Below are positions 50,985 through 60,760 of a stretch of DNA of 64,000 bases, piece by piece (the first letter of the stretch is position 1; each line of letters begins with the position of its first letter). The notes below the pieces were generated by a model. It did no database searches, was not told where the DNA came from, and saw only the letters and a list, made by a program, of their open reading frames with translations. The DNA is from Hyperoodon ampullatus (Eukaryota > Chordata > Mammalia > Artiodactyla > Ziphiidae), in the NCBI GenBank assembly GCA_949752795.1, contig OX457062.1, positions 90,509,777 through 90,573,776 on the forward strand. The letters run 5' to 3'. Both the position numbers and the translations under genes were made by a program.

Positions 50985-51894
50985 AAGTCCATAGTTTACT
51001 TTAGCATTGGTTCTTTGTGCTGTAGAGCTGTATGGGTATTGACAAATGTATAATGTCATGTATCCATGTGTGTATGTCAGTATCATACAGAATAGTTTCA
51101 CTGCCCTAAAAATCCCCCCTGCTCCACGTATTCTTCCTCCTTCCCTTCCCGCCCAACCTCTGGCTGCCACTGATTTTTTTTTTTTTTTACTGCTTCCATA
51201 GTTTTTCCTTTTCCAAAATATCATATAGTTGGAATCACACAGTATGTAGCCTTTCTGATTGGCTTCTCTCACTTAGCAATATGCATTCCTCCATGCCTTT
51301 TCATGGCTTGATAATTCATTTCCTTTATTCGTTGAATAGTATTCCATTGCATGGATGTACCATGGTTTGTTTTTCCATTAACCTATTGAAGGACTTTCTG
51401 GGTGCTTCCTGTTTTTGACAATTATGAATAAGGCTATTATAAACATTCATTTGCAGGTTTTTGTGTGGACATAAGCACTATTGCTGGATTGTGTGGTAAG
51501 ACTATGTTTAGCTTTGTAAGTGGTTGAACAATTTTGCATTTCCACCAGCAATGAATCAGAGTTCTGTTGCCCCACAGCCTTGTCAGCATTTGGCCTTGTC
51601 AGTGTTTTAGATTTTAGCCATTTTAATAGTTGTGTGGTAGTATGTCATTGTTGTTTCAATTTGCAATTCCTCAATAACATATGACATTAAGCATATTTTA
51701 ATATGCATATTTCCATCAATATATCTTCTGTAGTGAAGTGTCCATTCAGATCTTTTGTCTATTTTTTAATTGGGTTGTTTTCTTTTTGTTAAGTTTTAAG
51801 TGATCATTGTATATTTTAGATATGAGTCCTTTATCAAATATTTGTTTTGCAAATATTTTCTCCCAGTCTGTGGCTTGTCATTTCATTCTCTTAA
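50985..51894 (-). repeat. LINE-1 3'-region fragment, left part
   Basis: Reverse-oriented L1: 'atatagttggaatcacacagt', 'gaatagtattccattgcatgg', 'gaataaggctattataaac', 'tgtggtaagactatgtttagc', 'gagtcctttatcaaatatttg'. It is interrupted by the RPS6 retrocopy and similar sequence follows it. Confidence 0.75.
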
Positions 51895-51918
51895 AAGTCT
51901 ATTCTTCTTCTTTTTTTT

Positions 51919-52883
51919 AATGTCTGATCTTATTTATGTGTTACTCTTAGAGCATCTCATTTTTGACTGGACTCAGACTTAGAAGTAGAAGCTCTCAGGG
52001 CGGACAGCCTCTGTCTCGTGACAATCTGTTCCTGGCGTTTTTCTTTGGCCTCCTTCATTCTTTTTTTTTTGGGTGGGGGGCGCCCAGCCGCTCTGCGGCA
52101 TGTGGGATCTTCCCGGACCGGGGCACGAACCCGCGTCCCCTGCATCGGCAGGCGGACTCTCAACCACTGCGCCACCAGGGGAGCCCTCCTTCATTCTTTA
52201 GGCCAAAAGTTTAGCATATTCTGTAGCCTCTTCCTTATTCTTCTTAGTACGCTGTTTCTTCAGAGCAATACACCTATGATTATGTTGCAGAACACGTGGA
52301 GTAACAAGACGCTGAATTTTAGGTGCTTTGGTCCTAGGTTTCTTACCTTCTTTGTTTAGGGGCTTTCTCAAAACATACGGGTGGACATCATGTTCTTTAG
52401 AGAGATTGAAAAGTTTGCAGATTCTGCAAGTTCTTCTGGGCCCCAGGCGACGAGGCACAGTAGTATCAGTGAGTCCAAGAATATCCTTCTCCCCTTTTTT
52501 TACGATGACCAAATTGAGAATACTCAGATTGGCATCCACAATGCAACCCCATACAGATTTGTGCTTTCTTTCTCCAGTCCTCCTCGGTCTGTAACAGGAA
52601 TGCCCCTTATTCAGTAGCAGGCAGACTTGGCCATTGGTCAAGACACCCTGCTTCATGGGGGAACCTTGTTTGTCGTACCCACCACTGATTCGGAACACAT
52701 AACCCTTCCATTCTTCACCCAGAGCGTCAGCAGCAACTTCCGTGGCCATATGCTTCTCATAAAAGGTACGAAGTTTTCGTTCATCATCCACTTCAATGAG
52801 TTTCCGGCAGTCAGTGGCCGGAAAAGAGATGTTCAGCTTCATCCTGAAGCAGCCGACTGCCTCCAAGGTGCCACGAAAAAGAG
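51919..52883 (-). pseudogene. RPS6P: RPS6 processed pseudogene
   Basis: An intronless retrocopy of the 40S ribosomal protein S6 mRNA. It retains a 5'-TOP-like start (CTCTTTTTCGTGGC, 52,883 downward), the start codon (52,840-52,842), colinear coding sequence, a stop (TGA, 51,957-51,959), a 3' UTR with AATAAA and an A-rich end (51,903-51,918). AGTCTATT occurs just outside both ends, consistent with a target duplication. The frame is open for 214 codons with many substitutions, then a TAA (52,198-52,200) replaces a Lys codon. A SINE sits just beyond, and the rest of the frame ([10 protein letters not shown] to SESSQK) continues on its other side. It is not expected to make functional S6. Confidence 0.95.
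52063..52184 (-). mobile_element. Truncated CHR-type SINE inside the RPS6 pseudogene
   Basis: A 122-bp copy with only the tRNA-related 5' part and a short poly-A. Perfect target duplication CCTCCTTCATTCTT lies at 52,049-52,062 and 52,185-52,198. It is younger than the retrocopy. Confidence 0.94.
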
Positions 52884-52904
52884 CAGTCTATTATTCTTGA
52901 TTAA

Positions 52905-53460
52905 CAAAAAATAGTGTAAACATCTCTCTAAGTTAATTCATTTACTACATCATTTTTCTTGTCAGAATAATATTTCATGGAATGAATATAGCAGTGTTCA
53001 TTTAACCGGTATCTTACTGCTGGGTTTATAGATCCATTCTAATTGTTGGTATTGCACACAGTGTAGAGGTGAACCATCTTGTAACTGAATCTTTGTGTGC
53101 AATCTTGTTTTCTCAGTATACATTTCTAGAAGTGGAATAGCTAGATCAAGGGGTTCTTATGTTTTTTGAAGATTTTGTTATTTATTAAAATTGTTCTACA
53201 GAAAATTTCTCCCAGTTTACATTCTGATTAGCAGTACAGAGAAAGCATCTATTTCCCCAATCTCTTAAGTAGGTATTATAAAATGCTTTAGAAATGGAAA
53301 TAGCTTTCTTTTTTCTTCTGAATACAAAAAATAACTCATACTTATGCTATCATTTAAAACTATTTGCAAATTGAAAGGTTAAAAACAATATTTCATTCTT
53401 TTAATTTGTATTTCTTCGATTGTTAATGAAGTTAAACACTTTGCCAAGAAAAATATCTTT
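52905..53460 (-). repeat. LINE-1-like fragment, right of the RPS6 retrocopy
   Basis: Reverse-oriented L1-type wording: 'gcagtgttcatttaaccgg', 'tagaagtggaatagctagat', 'cccagtttacattctgatta'. Possibly the continuation of, or a second copy next to, the L1 on the left. Confidence 0.5.
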
Positions 53461-53689
53461 AGTCCCACTTAAATAACATTAATATAATGGATATGTAATA
53501 AATGTGCCATGATAGTATTCATAAAACATCATTTGAATATTTGGTATTCACATGGTACTTTGCTGGGTATTACCTAAATATGTATAGAAGAGTCAATCGC
53601 TAACCACTAAGAAATCACAGTCCAAGAAAATCAACAGTCAGTCAACAAACGTTTATTGAGTGTCTACTATTTGCCTGGAACTATGTTTT

Positions 53690-53850
53690 TTTATAACAAC
53701 TTTACTGAGGTATAATTAACATACAATGAACTGTACATAGTTAACTGTACAATTTGATAATCTCTAACATATGCATGCACCTGTGAAACCATCACCACAA
53801 TCACCTTGTTTCCCATCTCTTAGGTTCACTCTCCTTTGTTTTCTGATGTC
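53690..53850 (-). repeat. Old L1 3'-end fragment
   Basis: 'aactttactgaggtataatta', 'acatacaatgaactgtaca', 'accatcaccacaatcacc' is the common 3' wording of old L1 elements in reverse. Confidence 0.7.
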
Positions 53851-54394
53851 TTTTGTCTTGAATACCACTGTTTCATATATATTGTCTGGTTTTCTAGTTA
53901 TTCAAGGGAGGAGGGTATATCTAGTCCCTGCTGTTGCATCTTGGTTGATGATGAAAGCCTGCCCGGACTATTCTACATGCTGGATCTAGTAGAGGGAACA
54001 AAATGGACAAAATCCTTGGCTTCAAACAGCCTACATTCTAGAGGGGGGTGGCAGACAATAAATATATGAAAAAACTTAAGTTGCATAAATAAATGATTTC
54101 ATAAAATGTGTGTCAATAAAATAAGATGGTAATGTGATAGAGATGCAGTAAAGGTGTCTCTGGGGAGGTGACATTTGAGGAGATGACTTTTGAGAAAGAG
54201 GCTGTCACTTGAAGAGCTAAGATAAGAGTGCTCCAAGATAAGGATATATGACAAGTCCAAGGGCCCCCAAATAGAAATAAGCTTGACTTACTTTACAGGA
54301 CAGATACAAGGCCAGTGCAGTTGGAATGTATCTGAGACGGGAGATGAAGTTGGTGTGGTAGGTAGGCTGAGCTTAGAGTAAAAGGGTCTTGTAG

Positions 54395-54626
54395 GTCAGT
54401 GCTCCAGTTACCAACTGCTGCGTAGCACAGAACAGCAATCGTGAACTATGCTCATGAAGCTGGGGGTGCCTGGGGTGAGCTAGGCGGCCCTTGCTAAGGG
54501 TCTTGTGTGGTTGCAGTCAGGTGGTGGCTCGGGCTGGGGTCATCTCAAAGCTTCTTCATCTCCCTGTCTAGAGCCTGGGCTGTTTAGACACATAACTGGA
54601 GGATGGAACATTTCTGGCTCCTGGGC

Positions 54627-54679
<53 letters not shown>

Positions 54680-54905
54680 ATCTCCACATGGACTTAGGGT
54701 AGCCCAATTTGTACATGGTGGCTAAAGGTTTTCAGAGCAAGTATATCAACAGAAACTGGCAGAAGCTTCAGGGTATTTCCAAACCTAGCTTTGAAGTCAC
54801 ACAATGTCACTCCCACCACATTTGGTTCATCGAGGTAGTCACAAAGATTCACCCAGGTCCAAGGGGAAGGAACATAAATTCTTATTATTGGAAGAGCATC
54901 ACATA
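54395..54905. repeat. Old MER/LTR-class repeat with a (CT)n tract
   Basis: Starts 'ccagttaccaactgctgcg', continues 'ggtcatctcaaagcttctt' and 'cacaatgtcactcccacca', a widespread ancient repeat I cannot name with confidence. A pure (CT)n run of about 22 units lies at 54,631-54,676. Confidence 0.5.
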
Positions 54906-55040
54906 ATGTGTGGATATGTTCTTAAATCACCACACTCATGACAAAGAGTTTGGATTCTATTTTTACAGTGGGAAGCCATTGGTGGGTTTTTAACAAGGGA
55001 ATGATACACAATGATTTACAATTTTAAAAGACCAATCTGT

Positions 55041-56315
55041 CAGGATTATTTAGATGCAAAATCAGTATTCAAGCACCAATCCCATTATTACATACCAGCA
55101 AAAACAATTAGAAAATAAAATATGAAAACATAATACCATTTACAAGAGTGTTTTTAAAATACCAACTACATAGGAATAAATCCAACAAAAAATGTGTAAG
55201 ACCTTTATGCAGAAAACTACAAACATTTTTTGAGAGAAACTAAAGACTAAATAAATGGATATACTATTTTCCAGGATTGTAAGACCAATTACTATAAAGA
55301 CGTCAGTTTTTCTCAAATTGGTCCATAGTTTCAATGCAATAGCAATCAAAATACCCACAGCTTTTTCTGTAGAATTTGACAAGCTAATTCTAAAATGTAT
55401 ATGGAAATGTGAAGGATTAAGAATAGCAAGCCACTCTTGAAGAAGGAGGAGGAAGAAAGGAAGAGGAGGAGGGACTTTCTGTACTTGATATAGACTTATC
55501 ATAAAGCCAGTGTGACCCACTATTAAGGCAGTGTGATATTGCCACAAGGAACACAAATAGAAAAATGGATACATGGACCAATGTAACAGAAGAGCCCAGA
55601 AATAGATCCATGCACATATGGACACTTGATTTATGTCAAAGAGACATAAATGCCTTTTTTTGGCATTGCAAAAAAAGGAAGGAAAGGATGGTCTTTTCAG
55701 TAAATGGAGTTGGAGTAATTGTGTATCCACATGGAAAGGAGGAAGGAAAGAAGGGAGGGGGAGGCATATACTCTGCAGAAGTACTTGCACATATGCACTG
55801 GGAGACATGTACAAGAATGTTTGTAGCAGCATTATTCATAACATCTTAATTTAGAGACAACCCAAAGATTCAACAGTAGGATGGATAAATAAAATGTGAT
55901 ATGTTCATAAAACAGATGATTTTACAGCAACAAAAATGAATAAACTGCAGCCTCATAGAGAATAGATGAATCTTAGTTAAAAACGTAATATTGAATGAAA
56001 GAAGCCAGACACAGAATACATGTGATTTCATTTCCAAAAAATTCAAAACCAGGGAAAACTTTTAGCGATGTATAATCAAGTGATAAAACTATAAGGAAAG
56101 GCAAGTCAGGATAGTGACTTTATGAGGGAGATAGGGGTTAACATTGGGAAGGGATTGTAGGGTAGGGCTTCTAACGTGCTGGCTATATTCTATTTCCTAT
56201 CTTGGGTGGTGATTATACAGTATTTGTTTCATAATTCATATAGTAGTTGTACATGTACGTTTTATGTACTCCCCTATATGCACGTTATATTTCACAAGAA
56301 AAAAGTTTTAAAATA
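55041..56315 (+). repeat. Old LINE-1 (L1M-type) ORF2 3' part and 3' UTR
   Basis: Degenerate plus-strand ORF2 end: 'aacataataccatttacaag', 'gacctttatgcagaaaacta', 'gcaatagcaatcaaaatacc', 'aaaatgtatatggaaatgtg', then 3' UTR style 'tgaatgaaagaagccagac'. No open frame survives. Confidence 0.7.
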
Positions 56316-56465
56316 CCAAGTTCACTCTGGCTACTGTGAAAGCAGGCAAGTATGCAAGTGGGAAGTCCAGTTGTCCAGTAAAGACATGATGGAGTCTTGG
56401 ACCAGGGTTGAGAAGTAGTCAGATTTAGGAAATAATTTAGAGGTACAGGTAACGGGACTTGATAT

Positions 56466-57065
56466 GGAATTTGAAGGGCAAAAAGATAAAGCAACAAACA
56501 CACAGACAGTCATAAAACACAGCAAGAGAGTATGCAACAGAATTAACTAAGCTTCTGAAAGAGAAAACATTAATGTGAAGTGCTAAGTTGTGTGAATGGG
56601 TATTAGATGGAGGACTTCTGTCCAACAGATTAGGGAAGGCTTCATAGAAAAGCTGGGAAAACAAACACTTGACTCAGATTGTGGAGGAAACGGATAAGGG
56701 AGTAGTGTATATTTTACAGGTGGAAGATTTGTATTGTTGTGTACTCTTTTGCCCATTATTATATTTTTGAGACCTTTCATATATTAGCTCTCAAATAAGA
56801 TTTTATCTACTTATGACTACCCTTTGGATCCACAATAAAAGGTGTAGCATATCACTTCAATCATAGTAGCCATTCCATAAGTCTTGATTAAACCATGAAG
56901 TCTTGAACAAGTATATCGCACAACTTCTGGAACCCAGGAGCGGCCACAGGAAGCCAACACGATGATCACATGATCCTGGTGGACTATATAGCAGTGCCTC
57001 TATACTATGGAACACATATTAATAGCTTTTACATTATTGGCTTCTTTTTAACTTCAGGGTGTTAA
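56466..57065. other. Intergenic, no element recognised
   Basis: AT-rich sequence without coding signal or a nameable repeat. Confidence 0.3.
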
Positions 57066-57078
57066 CAGAAGTTTTATT

Positions 57079-57408
57079 ATTTTACTTTAAAAATATTTTT
57101 TAATAGATTTATTTATTTATTTTTGGCTGCGTTGGGTCTTCTTTGCTGTGCACGGGCTTTCTCTAGTTGCGGCGAGCGGGGATTGCTCTTCGTTGCGGTG
57201 CGTGGGCTTCTCATTGCAATGGCTTCTCTTGTAGTGGAGCACGGGCTCTAGGTGTGCGGTCTTCAGTAGTTGTGGCACGTGGGCTCAGTAGTTGTGGCCC
57301 ACGGGCTTAGTTGCTCGGCGGCATGTGGGATCTTCCCGGACCAGGGCTCGAACCCTTGTCCCCTACACTGGCAGGCAGATTCTCAACCACTGCGCCACCA
57401 GGAAAGCC
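57079..57408 (-). mobile_element. CHR-type SINE (long form)
   Basis: Minus-oriented, about 330 bp, tail as (TTTA)n at 57,105-57,122, B-box complement of GGTTCGAGCCC. Near-perfect target copies CAGAAGTTTTATT (57,066) and CAGAAATTTTATT (57,409). Confidence 0.92.
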
Positions 57409-57680
57409 CAGAAATTTTATTTTTGATACAAGATTTTGTCATTGGATAGACTGATGGGTGTGGGAATAAAGGGGGGGTATATAGAAATAATGTCTAGAAA
57501 CAGAAGTTTGTGGGAAGGGAGACTTCTCAGTCAACCCACTTCATCTAGGAAGGCTTCCTGAATGAGTCAAAGTTGATTTGAGAATCATCCAGAATTAACA
57601 GTAGAAGGAGGGAGGATTTTTTTTTTCAGGCTTGTGGTAAAATGAGAGCGGGAGAAGCAATGATTTTAAAACTCCTTGGA

Positions 57681-57894
57681 GGGCTTCCCTGGTGGCACAG
57701 TGGTTGAGAGTCCGCCTGCCGATGCAGGGGACACGGGTTCGTGCCCCGGTCTGGGAAGATCCCACATGCCACGGAGCGGCTGGGCCCGTGAGCCATGGCC
57801 GCTGAGCCTGCACATCTGGAACCTGTGCTCCACAAAGGGAGAGGCCACAACAGTGAGAGGCCCACGTACTGCAAAAAAAAAAAAAAAAAAAAAA
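57681..57894 (+). mobile_element. CHR-type SINE
   Basis: Complete short form with a long poly-A. Perfect target duplication AAAACTCCTTGGA lies at 57,668-57,680 and 57,895-57,907, indicating a fairly recent insertion. Confidence 0.95.
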
Positions 57895-58139
57895 AAAACT
57901 CCTTGGAGTTTCTGATTTCATTATGATTCTAGGCATGTCACTCCTTTTCATACACCTTATGACATTAAAAAACTTACTGTTGGGCTGAATGATAGTGAAT
58001 TTTACTTTGATAGGTGTTTGAGCTTCCACTAGAGCCCTTAAGAGAATTGGAAATGAGAACACTGAAAACCAGAAGTGGAGAGAAAGCGACAAAGGGAAGA
58101 TTCTATTAACGAGAGTACAGGCAAAGTGAGATGACAGTA

Positions 58140-58355
58140 ATGTTCACACATGTTTATGTGAACCAGGCACCATTCTAAGGGTTTTATCTGTATTAACACA
58201 TTTATTCTCATGACAATACTGTGAGGTCATCCTCATTATATAGATGAAGAAACCAAGGCCCTGAGAGGCTAGGGACATAAGTTGGCTGAGGTTGCAGAAT
58301 TGGAATTTGAAGCCAGGTATTCTGACTCTGGAATTCATACACTTAACTGAGGTGC
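58140..58355 (-). repeat. MIR SINE (reverse orientation)
   Basis: 'aggcaccattctaagggtttta', 'ttctcatgacaatactgtgag', 'tatagatgaagaaaccaagg', 'ttggaatttgaagccaggt' follows the MIR complement order. Confidence 0.75.
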
Positions 58356-58369
58356 CAGACTATATCTTT

Positions 58370-58495
58370 TATTTATTTATTTATTTTTGGAAGGATGTGA
58401 AATATTTTTGTTTTTAATTTTTATTGGAGTATAGTTGATTTACACTGTTGTGTTAGTTTTAGGTGTACAGCAAAGTGAATCAGTTATACTATATC
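58370..58495 (-). repeat. L1 3'-end fragment
   Basis: 'ttattggagtatagttgattt', 'gtgttagttttaggtgtaca', 'caaagtgaatcagttata' is an L1 3' UTR in reverse after a (TTTA)n tail. Confidence 0.8.
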
Positions 58496-59300
58496 TTTTT
58501 CTTAGAAAAAGAGGAAGAGATCGCATAAATGTTGGAATTTCTTTGTTTCTTCATATTGCTAACATAAACTACAGTGACATTTTAATATGACATACGGAGA
58601 CAATTATCTCCTCTACTTCAACCCTATTGCTTATTCCTTTGGCTTTCCAGTGACAACCATGTCATTCTCTGGAGTGATTCTGAGTTTAAAATGTAGCTGA
58701 CCTCAGCTCTATTTTTTTTAAAAAAACCTAAAATATATTTGCTATTTAAAAAAACATTGCATAGCTTATTCATATTTGAACAAAAAAATCAGCTGGGGCC
58801 TTCAAGTTAAAGATCCAAGATAAACAATTAGATTTTTGGTTCTGAAGAATATTGAAATACCTTACAGCGATGTATTGGACTTGGGGTGTTAATGTGCATT
58901 AAACTGCAGCATGTTATGGAGGGCTCAGGCGCGATTACCACTAATTACCGGAGGTCACAAGCGCTGTCATAACTGGCGGTCTTCTTTTTAGCCTCCTTAC
59001 ACTTGAGAGCATGAAACACTGTGGGAAAAACATGCAACTTCCAAATTAGGGCGGATGGAGAATGGTATTGTAAAGTAACTTTTCTGCTGAGCTCGAGAGT
59101 TCCTACCTCTTTAAGTTGTAGACAAACCGTGCAAGCGCAAAAAAGACATCTAACTATTCTACAAATCGTCACACCCACCCAGATTAACCAGAAAATAGAT
59201 CAGAACTGGAATAAGAGTTGCTCTTCAAATAATGCGCTTGGATTTCCTGAAAAGCTACGCCGCAGGAACTCTAACCCTGGTCCCCAAATGCTTTTGTAAA
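58496..59300. other. Distal 5' flank of MSANTD2, unique
   Basis: No gene. The 58,850-59,050 stretch is repeat-free and holds a TAATTA pair (GATTACCACTAATTACCGG at about 58,933-58,951), a possible homeodomain site in the MSANTD2 flank. Confidence 0.35.
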
Positions 59301-60760
59301 GTCTTCCCCAGAAACCCTCCCCCTGCAGCCTCGGCGCCTTCCTAGCTGTGCCCTGCGCAGGGCTCCCCAGCCTCCGCCCTGGACGTCAGCCTCTGCACCC
59401 CGAGGCCAGTTCCGAGTGGGGAGCGGCAGAGCGGAGGGAGAGAGTTGAGCGAGCGAGCGAAATGGTCAAGTCCTCCTTAACTCTGGGCCCCCTCGCGGGC
59501 CTCACCCCTCCTCCCAGGGGTTGAGATTGGAGAGGAAGTGGGAAGGCTTCAATCGGTTCCTCACACCAGCGCCCTCATGCCCCCACCCTACTCTTCGGCT
59601 CGGGGCTTCGGCACGCCTCACCGCCGCCCCTCGCCCCGGGAGAGGAGCGGGCGGCGCGGCCGGGCTCGCGGTGAGAGGCCTGGGGCGGCAGGCGGCCTCC
59701 GCGGGGCCGCCAGGGCCCGCAGCCGTCCGCCCGCTGGAGAGCCAGGCCCGAGGGCAGCCCCGGAGTCCGCGGCGGCCGGATGCGCGGGCGCGTCACTTCC
59801 GGGCGGTGCAGCGGCGGCCGCTTGGAAGATGGCTGCGCCCTGTGGCTCGGAGCTGCCCGCCAACTCGCCGCTAAAAATCCCGAAGATGGAGGTGCTCTCC
59901 CCGGCTTCTCCTGGTGGCCTGAGTGACGGAAATCCATCGCTGTCCGACCCTTCCACGCCTCGGGGTGCCTCCCCGCTCGGGCCGGGCAGTGCGGCGGGCT
60001 CGGGGGCAGCGGCGTCCGGGGGTCTCGGGCTGGGGCTGGGGGGCCGCAGCGCCGCCTCGTCCTCGGTCTCCTTCTCCCCTGGTGGTGGCGGTGGCGGGGC
60101 TGCGGCAGCCGCCGCCGCCGCCTGCCGGGGCATGTCGTGGACGCCGGCCGAGACGAACGCGCTCATCGCAGTGTGGGGCAACGAGCGGCTGGTGGAGGCG
60201 CGGTACCAGCAGCTGGAGGGAGCCGGCACGGTGTTCGGCAGCAAGGCCCCCGGGCCAGCCATGTACGAGCGCGTGTCCCGGGCCCTGGCCGAGCTGGGCT
60301 ACGAGCGGACCCCGTCCCAGTGCCGGGAGCGCATCAAGGTAACCGGCCGCCCGGCCTGGGGCAGCGAACCAGAGGCAGAGAGAAGGCGGGGAAGCGGGCC
60401 TCGGGGGCGGGGGCCGGTCTGAGCGCAGGGCTCCCCTCCGGGGCCCGGTGGGCGATTCGCATCTCCTCCGCCTTTTTCTTCTCTCCCTGGGAAGGGGGCT
60501 TTTTTCCAGATGGCCGCCAGCCCGTAGGTTTCCTGAGTTTGAAGTTGGGCGTGCCTGCCGCCGCCCCTCTTTCTTGCCAATTGAGGATGTTCTTGCGCTC
60601 TGAAGTTGGTAGTTTCTCATTGTGCAGCGGGCGGCGGTCCCCGTGCTGCCCGCGCCTCTCGCCCCCACCGCCGGGGCCCCTCGCTTTGTTCCAGGCCGGG
60701 GGCTCCTAGGCAGAGGCTTACCGGCCGGGGCGGGATGGAGCAAGGGTAGAAGAGCGGGGC
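59300..60760 (+). promoter_or_regulatory. MSANTD2: MSANTD2 CpG-island promoter
   Basis: A dense CpG island covers the upstream region, exon 1 and the first part of intron 1, typical of a broadly expressed gene. No TATA box is seen. An ETS-type CACTTCCGGG lies at 59,794-59,803 and a YY1-type AAGATGGC overlaps the start codon (59,827-59,833), a common pairing at TATA-less promoters with initiation close by. The exact start site is unknown. Confidence 0.75.
59829..60338 (+). CDS. MSANTD2: MSANTD2 exon 1 (5' end of gene; continues beyond window)
   Basis: First 170 codons of Myb/SANT DNA-binding domain-containing protein 2, a poorly characterised presumed nuclear protein. The N-terminus ([20 protein letters not shown]) is followed by a low-complexity Ser/Gly/Pro/Ala region with Gly and Ala runs (about residues 85-98). 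The Myb/SANT-like domain starts at about residue 103 ([20 protein letters not shown]) and is cut by the intron after PSQCRERIK. The donor reads AAG|GTAACC, phase 0. The ATG has A at -3 and G at +4. The same frame is open upstream but only from GTG codons, so this ATG is preferred. Later exons lie to the right of the window. It is divergent from ROBO3, matching the known mammalian gene order. Confidence 0.95.

Larger units (their letters stand above)
54200..56465. repeat. Ancient repeat split by two later insertions
   Basis: Three colinear pieces of one unnamed old repeat (about 54,200-54,394; 54,930-55,040; 56,316-56,465) are separated by an old MER/LTR-class element (54,395-54,905) and an old L1 fragment (55,041-56,315). 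Phrases such as 'tgggaagccattggtgggt' and 'gtcttggaccagggttgag' give the order. Confidence 0.5.

Noticed and set aside
52198..52842. RPS6 as a functional gene
   Set aside because: Intronless, A-tailed, with multiple substitutions at conserved residues, a nonsense codon and a SINE; the retrocopy explanation is sufficient.
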